A stretch of DNA of 64,000 nt from Rubrivivax sp. GTDB taxonomy: Bacteria > Pseudomonadota > Gammaproteobacteria > Burkholderiales > Burkholderiaceae. The number at the start of each line of letters is the position of its first letter. Positions within the stretch are counted from its first letter, which is position 1. Below the pieces are notes generated by a model. It saw nothing but the letters and a program-made list of their open reading frames with translations. It had not been told where the DNA came from and did no database searches. A program made the translations under genes and the position numbers. The stretch lies in NCBI GenBank assembly GCA_016790225.1, contig JAEUOZ010000002.1, positions 62,001-126,000 of the forward strand. Direction: 5' to 3'. This document shows positions 11,786 to 21,448 of this stretch, one piece after another.

Positions 11786-12569
11786 GGCGCGCATCGTAGT
11801 ACGGCCCCACAAAATACAGCCCATCCGGCGCAAAGGTCGGCGCGGCGGCCTCGCGATCGCGCGAGGCCAGCACGTGTGCCATCCAGGCCGCCGGCCGCGC
11901 GCCGCTGCCCACCGCGACCAGGCAACCCATGATGTTGCGCACCATGTGGTGCAGGAAGGCATTGCCATCGACATCGAAGCGCCAGTAAGCGCCCTGCCGC
12001 GAGATCCCGATGGCGCGCAGCGTCTTCACCGGCGTGGGCGACTGGCATTCGCTGGAGCGGAAGGCGCTGAAGTCGTGCTCGCCGATCAGGCAGGCGGCGG
12101 CTTGCCGCATGGCGTCACCGTCCAGGGGACGAAAGACCCAGCCGCAGCGCCCGGCTTCCAGCGCAGGCCTGACGGCCGACTCCAGCAGCAGATAGCGGTA
12201 GCGGCGCCCCTGCGCGGAGCGTCGGGCATGGAAGCCATCGCTCACCGGGCGGCACCACTGCACGGCGATGTCGGGCTCCAGAAAGCGGTTGCTGCCGCGC
12301 ACCCAGGAAAAAGGCTCCCGCTGCACCGGTGCATCCAGGTGCACGACCTGGTTGAAGGCGTGAACTCCGGCATCGGTGCGGCCGGCGCAGACCGTCTGCA
12401 CCCGGCAATCGGCAAACTGCGACAGCGCAGCCTCCAGCCGATCCTGGACGGTCTGCCCGCCGGGCTGCGACTGCCATCCCTGGTAGCGCCGCCCGTCGTA
12501 GCTGAGCCCCAAAGCAACACGGCGGCCCGTGGCCGCCGTGCTTGTCGACTCGACTGAAACCTCAGCCAA
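11742..12569 (-). CDS. truA: tRNA pseudouridine synthase A
   Basis: Makes pseudouridine at positions 38-40 of the tRNA anticodon arm. The 275-residue protein has the catalytic Asp66 in CAGRTDAGVHA and the second-half motif NAFLHHMVRNIMG. The start appears to be TTG at 12569 with GGAAAG just upstream, inside the last codons of fimV; no ATG occurs before the first conserved strand. Placement between fimV and trpF is usual for Burkholderiales. Confidence 0.93.
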   Translation of the reverse strand: MAEVSVESTSTAATGRRVALGLSYDGRRYQGWQSQPGGQTVQDRLEAALSQFADCRVQTVCAGRTDAGVHAFNQVVHLDAPVQREPFSWVRGSNRFLEPDIAVQWCRPVSDGFHARRSAQGRRYRYLLLESAVRPALEAGRCGWVFRPLDGDAMRQAAACLIGEHDFSAFRSSECQSPTPVKTLRAIGISRQGAYWRFDVDGNAFLHHMVRNIMGCLVAVGSGARPAAWMAHVLASRDREAAAPTFAPDGLYFVGPYYDARHGIPDHTPPMGWHP

Positions 12570-15495
12570 GGCTTTCCAGCATGGTCTGCGCCTTCTGCTT
12601 CAAGGCGCCATCGGCGCTGGTGATCACCTCGTTGAGCAGGTCGCGCGCGCCTTCCAGATCGCCGATCTGGCGGAACTCGTCAGCCAGATCGAGCTTGCGC
12701 TCCAGCGGATCGCCGTCGTCGTTGAAGCGCGAATCCGGATCGTCCGGCAGGCCGCTCAGATCGACAAAGCCCGAAGGACGCGCCTCGCGCGACGACACGT
12801 CGACCACATCGGTCACGTCGGCCGCCTTGGCCATCGGCGCGGTGGATGCCGCGGGCTTGTCCAGATCCAGCGAGAGATCCGACAGATCGAATTCCAGCGC
12901 GTCGCCTTCGCCAAGCGGGATGTCGATGTCGCCCTTGCGCTCCTTGACCTCGATGTCGATCACATCGGCAGCGTTGTCAGCCGTCGCAGCGGCCGCAGCC
13001 GAGGCCGCCGCGAGCGAGGCCCCGGTGGCCATCGCCGCGGGCGTGTAGGGCATCGTCGCGTCGTGCGGCGCGTACGGATCCTTGCGCGGCGGCGGATCGC
13101 CGAAGTCTTCGTCGAAGGTCAGATCGATGTCGACGTCCTTGACCGACACGCCCGACTTGTCGTCGCTCATCAGATCGCCGGGCGTGCCGAAGCTGGAGGG
13201 CGAAGGCATCACCGATTGCGGCAGCGTGCTGGCCCCGAGCGGCTCGACAAACTGCTCGTCCTCCGGCACCGAATCGGGGCGGCCGCCTGGCGTGTACAGC
13301 GAGTTCTCGGGGTCGATGCTGCGGCCCAGTTCCTGCGCCTTGGCCCACTCGCCGCCTTCGCCACGCGTCAGCGTGAACAGCTGCGTGGCCAGCAGTTCGA
13401 AGCCCTTGGCATCGCGCCGCTTGGCATAGACCTCCAGCAGCTTGGTGCGCACGGCCAGGCGGCCCGGATCGGTGCGCATCGCTTCCTTGAGGATTTCCTC
13501 GGCCTGCAGATCGCGGCCATAGGCCAGGTAGACATCGGCCTCGGCCACGGGATCGACGTCGCCGATGGCATCGAGCTGGCTGAGCGAATAGTTCATCGAC
13601 GACGCCGAGGGCGTCGAAGCGCCACCGGCGCCTTCGCTGGTATCCACACGCTGCCCGCCGCTGGCGCCGAAGAACGAATCCGGCTGCAGGCGGCTTTCCA
13701 TGAATGAGGTCTCGCCAGCCGTCTTGCGGCTGCGCGAGCGCACCCGGTAGATGCCGAAGCCCGCCAGACCGACGGCGAGCACAGCGCCAAAGGGCAGCAG
13801 CAAGGGGCTCTCGAGCATGCGCGCCAGCCACCCGGGCTCTTCGGCGGCTGGCGGCAGCACGGCGGGTGCCGACGCCGGCTTGGCCACCGCGACAGCCGGG
13901 GCAGACGCCGGCCTGGCGATCACCGGCGCCGAGGCCATGGCCAGCGGGGCAGAAGCCGGCTTGGCGGCAGCAACCGGGGCCGGCGCCGGGGCAGAGGCCG
14001 CGGCGACCACGGGCGCTGGCACAGGTGCAACGGGTGCGGGTGGCGTGGGAGCCGCCGCGACCGGTGCGGGCGCCGGCGCAGGGGCCGGCGGGCGCGCCGG
14101 CGGCACGGCAGGCGCGGGGGCCGGAGCCGGTGCCGCAGCAACGGCCGGTGCGGGCGCCTTGGCGGGCACGGCGGGGCCGGCCGCTGGCAGCGTGACGCCC
14201 GGGCCTGAAGCCGGGGCGGCCGCCGGCGGCTTGGCCGGCGTACCGGCCGCGGCAGTGGCAGCGCCCTGGACCTTCTTCAGGTCGTCCAGGTTGCGGGACA
14301 GTTCAGCCACGCGCGTGGACGCATCCTTGGCCGCAGCTTCGCGGGAGATCTTGGCTTCCGGCGCACTGGCCTTCACGGCACCCTGGCTGAGCTTCAGCTT
14401 GTCCGGCGTCGGCGCGGCGGCCTGCTTGCGGTCGTCCACCGAAGCCTGCACCTTGCCGCTGGCCTGGCGCGAGGGCGCGCCTTCGGGTGCCTTGGCGACG
14501 TCGGTCGCCAGCCGGCGGCGGTAGGCATTGAAATCGGCGCTCTGGGCCACGATGGTGGAGCGCGCCTCGCCCGCATCCACGGCCTGCGCGGCCGCGGCAT
14601 CCGGCACCTTCAGGATCACGCCGGCACGCAGCCGGTTCATGTTCTCGCCCGAAAAGGCCTGCGGGTTGCTGCGGAACATCGAGACCAGCATCTGGTCCAG
14701 CGAGACACCCGGCGGCTGCACGCGCTGCGCGATGGACGACAAGGTATCGCCGGACTTGACGCGGATCTCGCCGGGCCTGGCGGCCGATGCGGCGGCGGCC
14801 GCCGTGCGCGCGGCCTGCCGGTTGGCGGCCTTCGCGGGCTCGTTCGCGGGTGGCTTGGCCGCCACGGCCGCGGGCGCGGCGGTGGCAGTGGGCGCGGAGG
14901 CCGGCGCTGGTGCGGCGGGTGCCGCCGCGGCCGCAGGAGCCGGCGGTGGTGCTGCCGCAGGCGCGGCCGGCGCTGGTGGCACCGGCGTCGTCACGGCCGC
15001 CGGTGCGGCGGCCGGCGTCGGCTGAGATGGCGCGGCAGCCACCAGCGGTGCCACCGTCGCAGCGGGGGCCTGCGCCGTGCGCGGCGGATCCAGCAGCAAG
15101 GTGTATTCGCGCACCAGGCGGCCCGTCGCCCAGTTCATCTCCAGGATGACATCGACAAAGGGCTCGGTCACCACCCGTTCGCTGCTGACGCGAAGGTAGG
15201 GGCGGCCATCCGCCCGACGCGACAGCACCACGCGGGCGCCCGCGAGCGCCGGGTGGTAGTCGACACCAGCGGCGCGATAAGTTTCCGGCGAAGCCACCCG
15301 AATCTGCAGCGATGTCGCCTCTTCAGCCGACAGGCTGGTGACCTCGATTTCGGCACGCAGCGCTTCGCCCAATCCGGATTGAACATTCAGGCGGCCCAAT
15401 CCCAACGCCATGGCCTGGCCCGCAAACAAGGCAAAGGCTGCCGCGGCCAGTGACGTCAAGGCCACGCGCTTGACCTTCAAGGAACGATGTTTCAA
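12562..15495 (-). CDS. fimV: FimV/HubP-type polar peptidoglycan-binding protein
   Basis: Large polar organiser for type IV pili and cell-pole proteins. From TTG at 15495 (GGGGAG five bases upstream) the product has 977 residues: a signal peptide (about 1-30), the FimV N-terminal region beginning LGLGRLNVQSGLGE, a LysM domain (IRVKSGDTLSSIAQ) near residues 240-300, long Ala/Pro repeats, one membrane segment (LLLPFGAVLAVGLAGFGIYR), an acidic cytoplasmic part with a TPR-like region, and the conserved C-terminal FimV helix ending MLESLG. The N terminus of longer frames is not signal-like. Confidence 0.9.
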   Translation of the reverse strand: MKHRSLKVKRVALTSLAAAAFALFAGQAMALGLGRLNVQSGLGEALRAEIEVTSLSAEEATSLQIRVASPETYRAAGVDYHPALAGARVVLSRRADGRPYLRVSSERVVTEPFVDVILEMNWATGRLVREYTLLLDPPRTAQAPAATVAPLVAAAPSQPTPAAAPAAVTTPVPPAPAAPAAAPPPAPAAAAAPAAPAPASAPTATAAPAAVAAKPPANEPAKAANRQAARTAAAAASAARPGEIRVKSGDTLSSIAQRVQPPGVSLDQMLVSMFRSNPQAFSGENMNRLRAGVILKVPDAAAAQAVDAGEARSTIVAQSADFNAYRRRLATDVAKAPEGAPSRQASGKVQASVDDRKQAAAPTPDKLKLSQGAVKASAPEAKISREAAAKDASTRVAELSRNLDDLKKVQGAATAAAGTPAKPPAAAPASGPGVTLPAAGPAVPAKAPAPAVAAAPAPAPAPAVPPARPPAPAPAPAPVAAAPTPPAPVAPVPAPVVAAASAPAPAPVAAAKPASAPLAMASAPVIARPASAPAVAVAKPASAPAVLPPAAEEPGWLARMLESPLLLPFGAVLAVGLAGFGIYRVRSRSRKTAGETSFMESRLQPDSFFGASGGQRVDTSEGAGGASTPSASSMNYSLSQLDAIGDVDPVAEADVYLAYGRDLQAEEILKEAMRTDPGRLAVRTKLLEVYAKRRDAKGFELLATQLFTLTRGEGGEWAKAQELGRSIDPENSLYTPGGRPDSVPEDEQFVEPLGASTLPQSVMPSPSSFGTPGDLMSDDKSGVSVKDVDIDLTFDEDFGDPPPRKDPYAPHDATMPYTPAAMATGASLAAASAAAAATADNAADVIDIEVKERKGDIDIPLGEGDALEFDLSDLSLDLDKPAASTAPMAKAADVTDVVDVSSREARPSGFVDLSGLPDDPDSRFNDDGDPLERKLDLADEFRQIGDLEGARDLLNEVITSADGALKQKAQTMLESLG

Positions 15496-15691
15496 GGTAA
15501 CTCCCCGCAGACCGCTGGTTGAACCGGTCCCGAACTGGCCATTTTCGGCCCCCGACCCGCAACTGCCCATTGACAGAATAGGGGCAAGCCGCAGCATACA
15601 ACTGACAACAAAGCCAAGCATATAGGCATACAAGCTCAAGTAATACCTGATGTTTGCCTATGTAAAGCCCTGTTTCTGTTTCATAGGGGGA

Positions 15692-15716
15692 GGGCTGTTG
15701 CCTGTTGGCAACGCCC
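15692..15716 (-). terminator. Hairpin downstream of asd
   Basis: GTTGCC-TGTT-GGCAAC forms a perfect 6-bp stem, extended by GGGC/GCCC after a one-base bulge, 55-79 bases past the asd stop. No run of T follows, so it may be a weak terminator or part of the fimV leader. The A+T-rich stretch at 15600-15690 next to it probably holds the fimV promoter; TTTACA and TATTAC can be picked out on the minus strand, but spaced only 15 bases. Confidence 0.35.
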
Positions 15717-15770
15717 GGACGCGGTTGTGCTGAAACGTGGCTCGTGACAGCCCCTTGCGGGTTTGTTGCC

Positions 15771-16913
15771 TCAGGCCTGCAGCAGGATGCGCAGCATGCG
15801 GCGAAGCGGTTCCGCAGCACCCCACAGCAGTTGGTCGCCGATCGTGAACGCGCCCAGATACTCCGGGCCCATCGCCAGCTTGCGCACGCGGCCGACGGGA
15901 ATCGTCATCGTTCCCGTCACGGCCACCGGGGTGAGTTCCCGGATCGTGGCCTCGCGGGTATTGGGTACCAGCTTCACCCAGGCGTTGTCGCCGGCAATCA
16001 TGGCCTCGACATCCGCCAGGGGCACGTCCTTCTTCAACTTGAAGGTCAGTGCCTGGCTGTGGCAGCGCATGGCGCCCACGCGCACGCAAAAACCATCCAC
16101 CGGCACGGGCGCGCTGCCAAAACCATCGCCCTGACCGAGGATCTTGTTGGTCTCGGCCATGCCCTTCCACTCTTCCTTGGACATGCCGTTGCCCAGGTCC
16201 TTGTCGATCCAGGGAATCAGCGAGCCGCCCAGCGGCACACCGAAGTGGGCCACCTCGTCGCCAGCGAGTGCGCGCTGACGGGCAATCACCTGGCGATCGA
16301 TCTCCAGGATGGCACTCTTGGGATCTGCCAGCAGGTCGCGCACCTCGGCGTTCAGCGTGCCGTACTGCGTGAGCAGCTCGCGCATGTGCTGCGCGCCGCC
16401 GCCGCTGGCCGCCTGGTAGGTCTGGGTACTCATCCATTCGACCAGGCCGGCCTTGTACAGCGCGCCCACGCCCATCAGCATGCAGCTGACCGTGCAGTTG
16501 CCGCCGATCCAGTTGCGTCCACCGTTGGACAAGGCCTTCTGGATCACGGGCATGTTCACCGGATCCAGGATGATGACGGCATCGTCCTTCATGCGCAGCG
16601 TGGACGCGGCATCGATCCAGTGGCCCTTCCAGCCCGCCGCGCGCAGCCGAGGGAAGACCTCGCTGGTGTAGTCGCCACCCTGGCAGGTGATGACGATGTC
16701 GCAGCGCTGCAGCGCGGCCAGATCATGGGCGTCCTGCAGTCGGGGCTCGTTCTTCGCCATGGCCGGCGCAGCGCCGCCCGCATTGGACGTGGAGAAGAAC
16801 AGCGGTTCGATCAGCGCAAAGTCGTTCTCGGCCTGCATGCGGTCCATCAGGACCGAGCCGACCATGCCGCGCCAGCCGACCAGACCGACCAGAGGATGTG
16901 ATGGGAGAGCCAT
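15771..16913 (-). CDS. asd: Aspartate-semialdehyde dehydrogenase
   Basis: NADPH-dependent reduction of aspartyl phosphate, the branch point to lysine, threonine and methionine. From ATG at 16913 ([16 protein letters not shown]) the product has 380 residues and is of the enterobacterial type. The nucleophile is Cys140 in GGNCTVSCM, with a second Cys at 144. Upstream codons in the longer open frame show no conservation. The gene lies between leuB and fimV, as in Burkholderia and Ralstonia. Confidence 0.96.
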   Translation of the reverse strand: MALPSHPLVGLVGWRGMVGSVLMDRMQAENDFALIEPLFFSTSNAGGAAPAMAKNEPRLQDAHDLAALQRCDIVITCQGGDYTSEVFPRLRAAGWKGHWIDAASTLRMKDDAVIILDPVNMPVIQKALSNGGRNWIGGNCTVSCMLMGVGALYKAGLVEWMSTQTYQAASGGGAQHMRELLTQYGTLNAEVRDLLADPKSAILEIDRQVIARQRALAGDEVAHFGVPLGGSLIPWIDKDLGNGMSKEEWKGMAETNKILGQGDGFGSAPVPVDGFCVRVGAMRCHSQALTFKLKKDVPLADVEAMIAGDNAWVKLVPNTREATIRELTPVAVTGTMTIPVGRVRKLAMGPEYLGAFTIGDQLLWGAAEPLRRMLRILLQA

Positions 16914-16944
16914 TTCAGTTTCGCCTTTCCGTTTCAGTGGATCC

Positions 16945-16980
16945 GGACCCCGGTTGCACCCGGCTCGTTCGCCGGGGTCC
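16945..16980 (-). terminator. Inverted repeat between leuB and asd
   Basis: GGACCCCGG and CCGGGGTCC form a perfect 9-bp stem around an 18-base loop in the 97-base gap after leuB. There is no T run, so it may be a transcript-stabilising or attenuating hairpin rather than a full terminator. Confidence 0.35.
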
Positions 16981-17010
16981 TGGGGAAGGGGCGAGACGAA
17001 CCGAGAGCGG

Positions 17011-18105
17011 CTAGCGCTTGGTGGTAATGGTTTTGCCGGTGATGGCCGCAACCACGGCATCACCCATCTCGCGCGTGCCCACGCGCTGCGTGCCTTCGCT
17101 CCAGATGTCGCCCGTGCGCAGGCCGGCGGCGAGCACGGCCTGCACCGCAGACTCGATACGGTCGGCGGCTTGCGGTTGTTGGAGCGAGTAGCGGAGCATC
17201 ATGGCAGCGGACAGGATTGTAGCCAGCGGGTTTGCGATTCCCTTACCGGCGATATCGGGCGCGCTGCCGTGGCTGGGCTCGTACAGGCCCTTGCTGTTCT
17301 TGTCCAGGCTCGCCGACGGCAGCATGCCGATCGAGCCGGTGAGCATCGCCGCCTCATCGGAGAGGATGTCGCCAAACATGTTGCCGGTGACCACCACGTC
17401 GAAGGCCTTCGGCGCCTTCACCAGCTGCATCGCGGCGTTATCGACATACATGTGGTCGAGCTGAACATCCGGGTACTGCGCATGCACCTCGGTGACCACG
17501 TCCTTCCAGAACTGGAAGGTCTCCAGCACGTTGGCCTTGTCCACGCTCGTGACCTTGCCGCGCCGCTGGCGTGCCGCCTGAAAGGCCACGTGCGCGATGC
17601 GCTCGATCTCCGGCCGGCTGTAGCGCATGGTGTCGAAGGCCTCCTCCGCACCCGGGAAGTGCCCGTCCACCGCCGTGCGCCGGCCACGCGGCTGGCCGAA
17701 GTAGATGTCGCCGGTCAGCTCGCGGATGATGAGGATGTCCAGCCCCGCCACCAGCTCCGGCTTCAGCGAGGATGCGTGCGTCAGCTGCTCATAGCAGATG
17801 GCCGGGCGGAAGTTGGCAAACAGGCCCAGGTGCTTGCGCAGCCCGAGGATGGCCTGTTCGGGCCGCAGCGCGCGTTCGAGCTTGTCGTACTTCCAGTCGC
17901 CCACGGCGCCGAAGAGGACCGCGTCTGCTGATTGGGCGAGTTGGAGGGTCGAAGCCGGCAGCGGGTGGCCGAGTGCCTCGTAGGCAGCGCCTCCGACCAG
18001 CGCGGTTTCGGTCTCCAGCGGCAGATCCAGGACCTGCAGCACCTTGACGGCCTCGGCCACGATTTCAGTACCGATGCCGTCGCCGGGAAGGATCGCAATC
18101 TTCAT
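17011..18105 (-). CDS. leuB: 3-isopropylmalate dehydrogenase
   Basis: NAD-dependent oxidative decarboxylation in leucine synthesis. The 364-residue product begins [14 protein letters not shown] and shows the family features [13 protein letters not shown], the substrate and metal region VDNAAMQLV and the NAD-binding [18 protein letters not shown]. Full length. Third of leuC-leuD-leuB, with 43 bases between leuD and leuB. Confidence 0.97.
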   Translation of the reverse strand: MKIAILPGDGIGTEIVAEAVKVLQVLDLPLETETALVGGAAYEALGHPLPASTLQLAQSADAVLFGAVGDWKYDKLERALRPEQAILGLRKHLGLFANFRPAICYEQLTHASSLKPELVAGLDILIIRELTGDIYFGQPRGRRTAVDGHFPGAEEAFDTMRYSRPEIERIAHVAFQAARQRRGKVTSVDKANVLETFQFWKDVVTEVHAQYPDVQLDHMYVDNAAMQLVKAPKAFDVVVTGNMFGDILSDEAAMLTGSIGMLPSASLDKNSKGLYEPSHGSAPDIAGKGIANPLATILSAAMMLRYSLQQPQAADRIESAVQAVLAAGLRTGDIWSEGTQRVGTREMGDAVVAAITGKTITTKR

Positions 18106-18148
18106 GGGTCGGGATTCCTGTCAGTGCGGGTGATCCGGGTCCGGCAGC

Positions 18149-18799
18149 TCAGAGGCCCAGGCGGTTGGCCAGCCAGGGCTTGGACGCCAGGCGCGCGGCT
18201 TCGAAGGCGCGGATCTTGTCGGCGTGGCGCAGGGTCAGGCCGATGTCGTCGAAGCCGTTGACCAGGCAGTACTTGCGGAAGGGCTGCACCTCGAAGGGCA
18301 GTTCGCTGCCATCGGGCTTGACCACCACCTGCCGCGGCAGATCCACGGTGAGGCCGTAGCCCGGGAACGCGGCCACCTCATCGAAGAGGTGCGCCACGGC
18401 GGCTTCGGGCAGCACGATGGGCAACAGGCCGTTCTTGAAGCAGTTGTTGAAGAAGATGTCCGCAAAGCTCGGCGCGATCACGACGCGAAAGCCATACTGA
18501 TCCAGCGCCCAGGGCGCGTGTTCGCGGCTGGAGCCGCAGCCGAAATTGCGGCGTGCCAGCAGGACGCTGGCGCCTTCGTAGCGCGGCTGGTTGAGCACGA
18601 AATCCGGGTTGGGCCTGCGCGAGGCTGGGTCCTGCCCCGGCTCGCCCTTGTCGAGGTAGCGCCACTCATCGAACAGGTTCGGGCCGAAGCCGGACCGCGC
18701 GATCGACTTCAGGAACTGCTTCGGGATGATCGCGTCGGTATCGACGTTCTCGCGGTCCATCGGGGCCACGAGGCCCTGGTGCACGGTGAAGGCTTGCAT
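18149..18799 (-). CDS. leuD: 3-isopropylmalate dehydratase small subunit
   Basis: Small, swivelling subunit of isopropylmalate isomerase. From ATG at 18799 (MQAFTVHQG) the product has 216 residues with the diagnostic [13 protein letters not shown] and the [11 protein letters not shown] loop. The longer open frame upstream runs through the entericidin gene in another frame and is not part of leuD. Confidence 0.96.
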   Translation of the reverse strand: MQAFTVHQGLVAPMDRENVDTDAIIPKQFLKSIARSGFGPNLFDEWRYLDKGEPGQDPASRRPNPDFVLNQPRYEGASVLLARRNFGCGSSREHAPWALDQYGFRVVIAPSFADIFFNNCFKNGLLPIVLPEAAVAHLFDEVAAFPGYGLTVDLPRQVVVKPDGSELPFEVQPFRKYCLVNGFDDIGLTLRHADKIRAFEAARLASKPWLANRLGL

Positions 18800-18801
18800 G
18801 C

Positions 18802-18939
18802 TCACTTCGTCTTCTTGGCGGCTTCTTCGATCTTGTCGCCGGCCTTGGAGATGTCCTTGCCGATGCCTTCCACCGTGTTGCAGGCCGAGAGCGTCCAGAC
18901 GGCAGCGAGGCTGGCGATGAGGGCAATGAGGCGCTTCAT
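18802..18939 (-). CDS. Entericidin-like small lipoprotein
   Basis: 45-residue lipoprotein gene read by eye from the sequence; it is too short for most gene calls. ATG at 18939 follows AAGGAG at good spacing. The N terminus is a signal peptide with lipobox LSAC (Cys20), followed by [20 protein letters not shown] and a Lys-rich end. This fits the entericidin A/B family, tiny outer-membrane lipoproteins tied in E. coli to stationary-phase lysis control. It lies between leuC and leuD, 2 bases before the leuD start, so it is translated from the leu transcript. Confidence 0.88.
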   Translation of the reverse strand: MKRLIALIASLAAVWTLSACNTVEGIGKDISKAGDKIEEAAKKTK

Positions 18940-18972
18940 GGTGTCTTTCTCCTTGGGGGTCACGCCGGGTGT

Positions 18973-20397
18973 TCAGGCGACGCGGCGCACGTCGACAAAA
19001 TGCCCGCTCAGCGCCGCCGCGGCGGCCATGGCCGGGCTGACCAGGTGGGTGCGTCCGCCAGCGCCCTGGCGGCCTTCGAAATTGCGGTTGCTGGTGGAAG
19101 CACAACGCTCGCCGGGCTCCAGCCGGTCGGCATTCATGGCCAGGCACATGCTGCAGCCGGGCTCGCGCCACTCGAAGCCTGCGGCCTTGAAGACCTCGTG
19201 CAGGCCTTCGGCCTCGGCCTGCGCCTTGACCAGGCCCGAGCCCGGCACCACCAGCGCCAGCTTCACGTTGCGCGCCACCTTGCCGCCGACCCGCCGCACC
19301 ACCGCGGCGGCTTCGCGCAGATCCTCGATGCGGCTGTTGGTGCAGGAGCCGATGAAGACCTTGTCGATCACGATGTCGACAATCGGCTTGTCGGGCTCCA
19401 GGCCCATGTAGCTGAGGGCGCGCTCGATCGCGCCGCGCTTGACGGCATCCTTTTCCTTCTCGGGATCCGGCACGCGGTCCTCGATGGACAGCACCATCTC
19501 CGGCGAGGTGCCCCAGGTCACCTGCGGGCGGATCTGCGCGGCGTCCAGTTCGACCACCTCGTCAAACACGGCACCTGAGTCACTGTGCAGCGTGCGCCAG
19601 TGGGCCACCGCCTGCTCCCACTCGAGCCCGGTGGGCGCAAACGGCCGGCCGCGCACGTAATCGATGGTCTTGTCGTCCACAGCCACCAGGCCTGCCCGCG
19701 CGCCGGCCTCAATGGCCATGTTGCACACCGTCATGCGGCCTTCCATACTGAGGGCACGGATGGCCGAACCGGCAAACTCGATCGTGCAGCCCGTGCCGCC
19801 GGCCGTGCCGATGCGGCCGATGATGGCCAGCACGATGTCCTTGGCCGTCACGCCTTTCTGCAGCGCCCCTTCGACCTTGACAAGCAGGTTCTTCGCCTTC
19901 TTGGCCAGCAGCGTCTGCGTGGCCAGCACATGCTCGACCTCGCTGGTGCCGATGCCGTGGGCCAATGCGCCGAAAGCGCCGTGCGTGGACGTGTGGCTGT
20001 CGCCGCAGACCACCGTCATGCCCGGCAACGTGGCACCCTGCTCCGGCCCGATCACGTGCACGATGCCCTGGCGCTTGTCCAGGAACGGGAAGTAGGCCGC
20101 CGAGCCGAAGGCGCGGATGTTGGCATCCAGCGTCACGATCTGCAGCTTGCTGATCGGATCGGCAATGCCGTCATAGCCTTGGTCCCATCCCGTGGTGGGG
20201 GTGTTGTGGTCCGCCGTGGCGACGATGGAACTGGTGCGCCAGACCTTGCGCCCCGCCAGGCGCAGACCTTCGAAGGCCTGCGGGCTGGTGACCTCATGGA
20301 CCAGATGGCGGTCGATGTAGAGGACAGCCGTGCCGTCCTCTTCGGTGTGGACGACATGGTCGTCCCAGAGCTTGTCGTAGAGCGTGCGGGCGGTCAT
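18973..20397 (-). CDS. leuC: 3-isopropylmalate dehydratase large subunit
   Basis: Aconitase-type [4Fe-4S] subunit that isomerises isopropylmalate with LeuD. From ATG at 20397 ([11 protein letters not shown]) the product has 474 residues with cluster cysteines in GSCTNS and CSMC, and the ADHNTPTT and [12 protein letters not shown] active-site loops. First gene of the leu operon; the 219 bases upstream up to the next gene hold no feature I can support beyond an unidentified promoter. Confidence 0.97.
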   Translation of the reverse strand: MTARTLYDKLWDDHVVHTEEDGTAVLYIDRHLVHEVTSPQAFEGLRLAGRKVWRTSSIVATADHNTPTTGWDQGYDGIADPISKLQIVTLDANIRAFGSAAYFPFLDKRQGIVHVIGPEQGATLPGMTVVCGDSHTSTHGAFGALAHGIGTSEVEHVLATQTLLAKKAKNLLVKVEGALQKGVTAKDIVLAIIGRIGTAGGTGCTIEFAGSAIRALSMEGRMTVCNMAIEAGARAGLVAVDDKTIDYVRGRPFAPTGLEWEQAVAHWRTLHSDSGAVFDEVVELDAAQIRPQVTWGTSPEMVLSIEDRVPDPEKEKDAVKRGAIERALSYMGLEPDKPIVDIVIDKVFIGSCTNSRIEDLREAAAVVRRVGGKVARNVKLALVVPGSGLVKAQAEAEGLHEVFKAAGFEWREPGCSMCLAMNADRLEPGERCASTSNRNFEGRQGAGGRTHLVSPAMAAAAALSGHFVDVRRVA

Positions 20398-20616
20398 GGG
20401 GTTCAGCGCGGGTGGTGCACGAAGGAAGGCCGACATTGTCGCCCAGGTGCGCACTCGGGGCCTTCGGCTCAGGCGGCAGCGCTCGCGTCGCAGCGGTACC
20501 GGCGCGAGCGGTCGGCCTGGCCCGCCCCGGCTCCACCGGGCGCCCTGGCGGACCTGGGTGCCCTCGCGGACCTCGGGGTCGAACTCGGGCTCAGGCCCCT
20601 GCCGGCAACGCCCGGA

Positions 20617-21360
20617 TCAGCCTGCGGTCTCGCGGCGCACGTCCTGCTCGAATTCCGAAGCGCCAGGCGCTGCGGCGGCCTCACCGGCCATCCAGCGGCC
20701 GTACAGCGCCTCGAAGTCCGCCACGATCTGCGCCAGCGGCATGTCGTCGAAGGCGCCTCGCTGGTTGACATACTCCATGTGTCGCTGGCCTGCCTTGTCG
20801 AAGGCGTGGTAGATCGAATCGCTGCGCCCGTCGAAATCCAGCGGCAGCAGGCCGAACCTTTCGCACAACTGGATGTTGAAGGCCGGCGTCGCCTTCAGCC
20901 ACCGCCCTTCGAGCCACAGATCGGCATAGCCGTGCCAGATGAAGAGATCGGTCTTCATGGTGCGGCGCATGCGCTCGGTGCTCAGGTGGTTGCGCACATC
21001 GGCGTAGCCGGCGCGGGCCGGGATGCCCGCGGCGCGCGCCGCCGCCACCAGCAAGGCCGCCTTGGGCACGCACCAGCCATGGCCGTTGGCGAGCACGGCG
21101 CTGGCGCACATGCCGCGCGGGCTCAGGTCGATGCGATAGGGGTCGTAGCGGAAGCCGTCGCGCACGGCATACAGCAGCGCGACGGCGCGCTCGCGGTCGT
21201 CCTGGCCGACGGCGTGCTGGCGCGCAAAGGCGATCACGGCGGGATGGTCGCTGTCCAGCAGCGGCGTGGCGGCCAGGCAGGCCGGGGTGGGTGGCGCGCC
21301 CGCGGCAACGGGGCCTGCGCGCCCGGCGGAAGCAGGCGGGGTCTGGGCATCAGGGCTCAT
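20617..21360 (-). CDS. Transglutaminase-like cysteine protein
   Basis: 247-residue protein with a transglutaminase core: Cys in GHGWCVPKAALLVAAAR, followed by AGIPAR, His in FIWHGYADLWLEGRW, and an acidic or polar third residue in KATPAFN. The fold covers peptidases and amidases acting on peptides or peptidoglycan, and the substrate is unknown. No signal peptide is evident; the first 25 residues are Ala/Pro-rich. Transcribed away from leuC as the last gene of a minus-strand run that begins with the two-component system. Confidence 0.75.
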   Translation of the reverse strand: MSPDAQTPPASAGRAGPVAAGAPPTPACLAATPLLDSDHPAVIAFARQHAVGQDDRERAVALLYAVRDGFRYDPYRIDLSPRGMCASAVLANGHGWCVPKAALLVAAARAAGIPARAGYADVRNHLSTERMRRTMKTDLFIWHGYADLWLEGRWLKATPAFNIQLCERFGLLPLDFDGRSDSIYHAFDKAGQRHMEYVNQRGAFDDMPLAQIVADFEALYGRWMAGEAAAAPGASEFEQDVRRETAG

Positions 21361-21448
21361 GGCGGCGGTCCGGCAGAGGCGCGGGGTGCTTGGGTTCAGC
21401 GGGTTCAGCGGGTCAGCGGGGTCAGCAGCCTCCGCGGCGGCCAGCCTA

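Noticed and set aside
11069..12569. A trp leader peptide or attenuator before trpF
   Set aside because: trpF starts inside truA with no gap, and no Trp-rich short frame or paired hairpins were seen.
18940..19171. Longer leuD and trpA/asd/sdhA frames starting far upstream
   Set aside because: The extra N-terminal parts lie in another frame of the neighbouring gene and do not match the family starts; inner ATG codons at normal positions were preferred.
20450..20616. Plus-strand stretch with repeated Ala-Leu-Ala-Asp-Leu-Gly codons after the transglutaminase gene
   Set aside because: It is short, has no start or ribosome site, and its frame runs on as an antisense shadow of the next gene.
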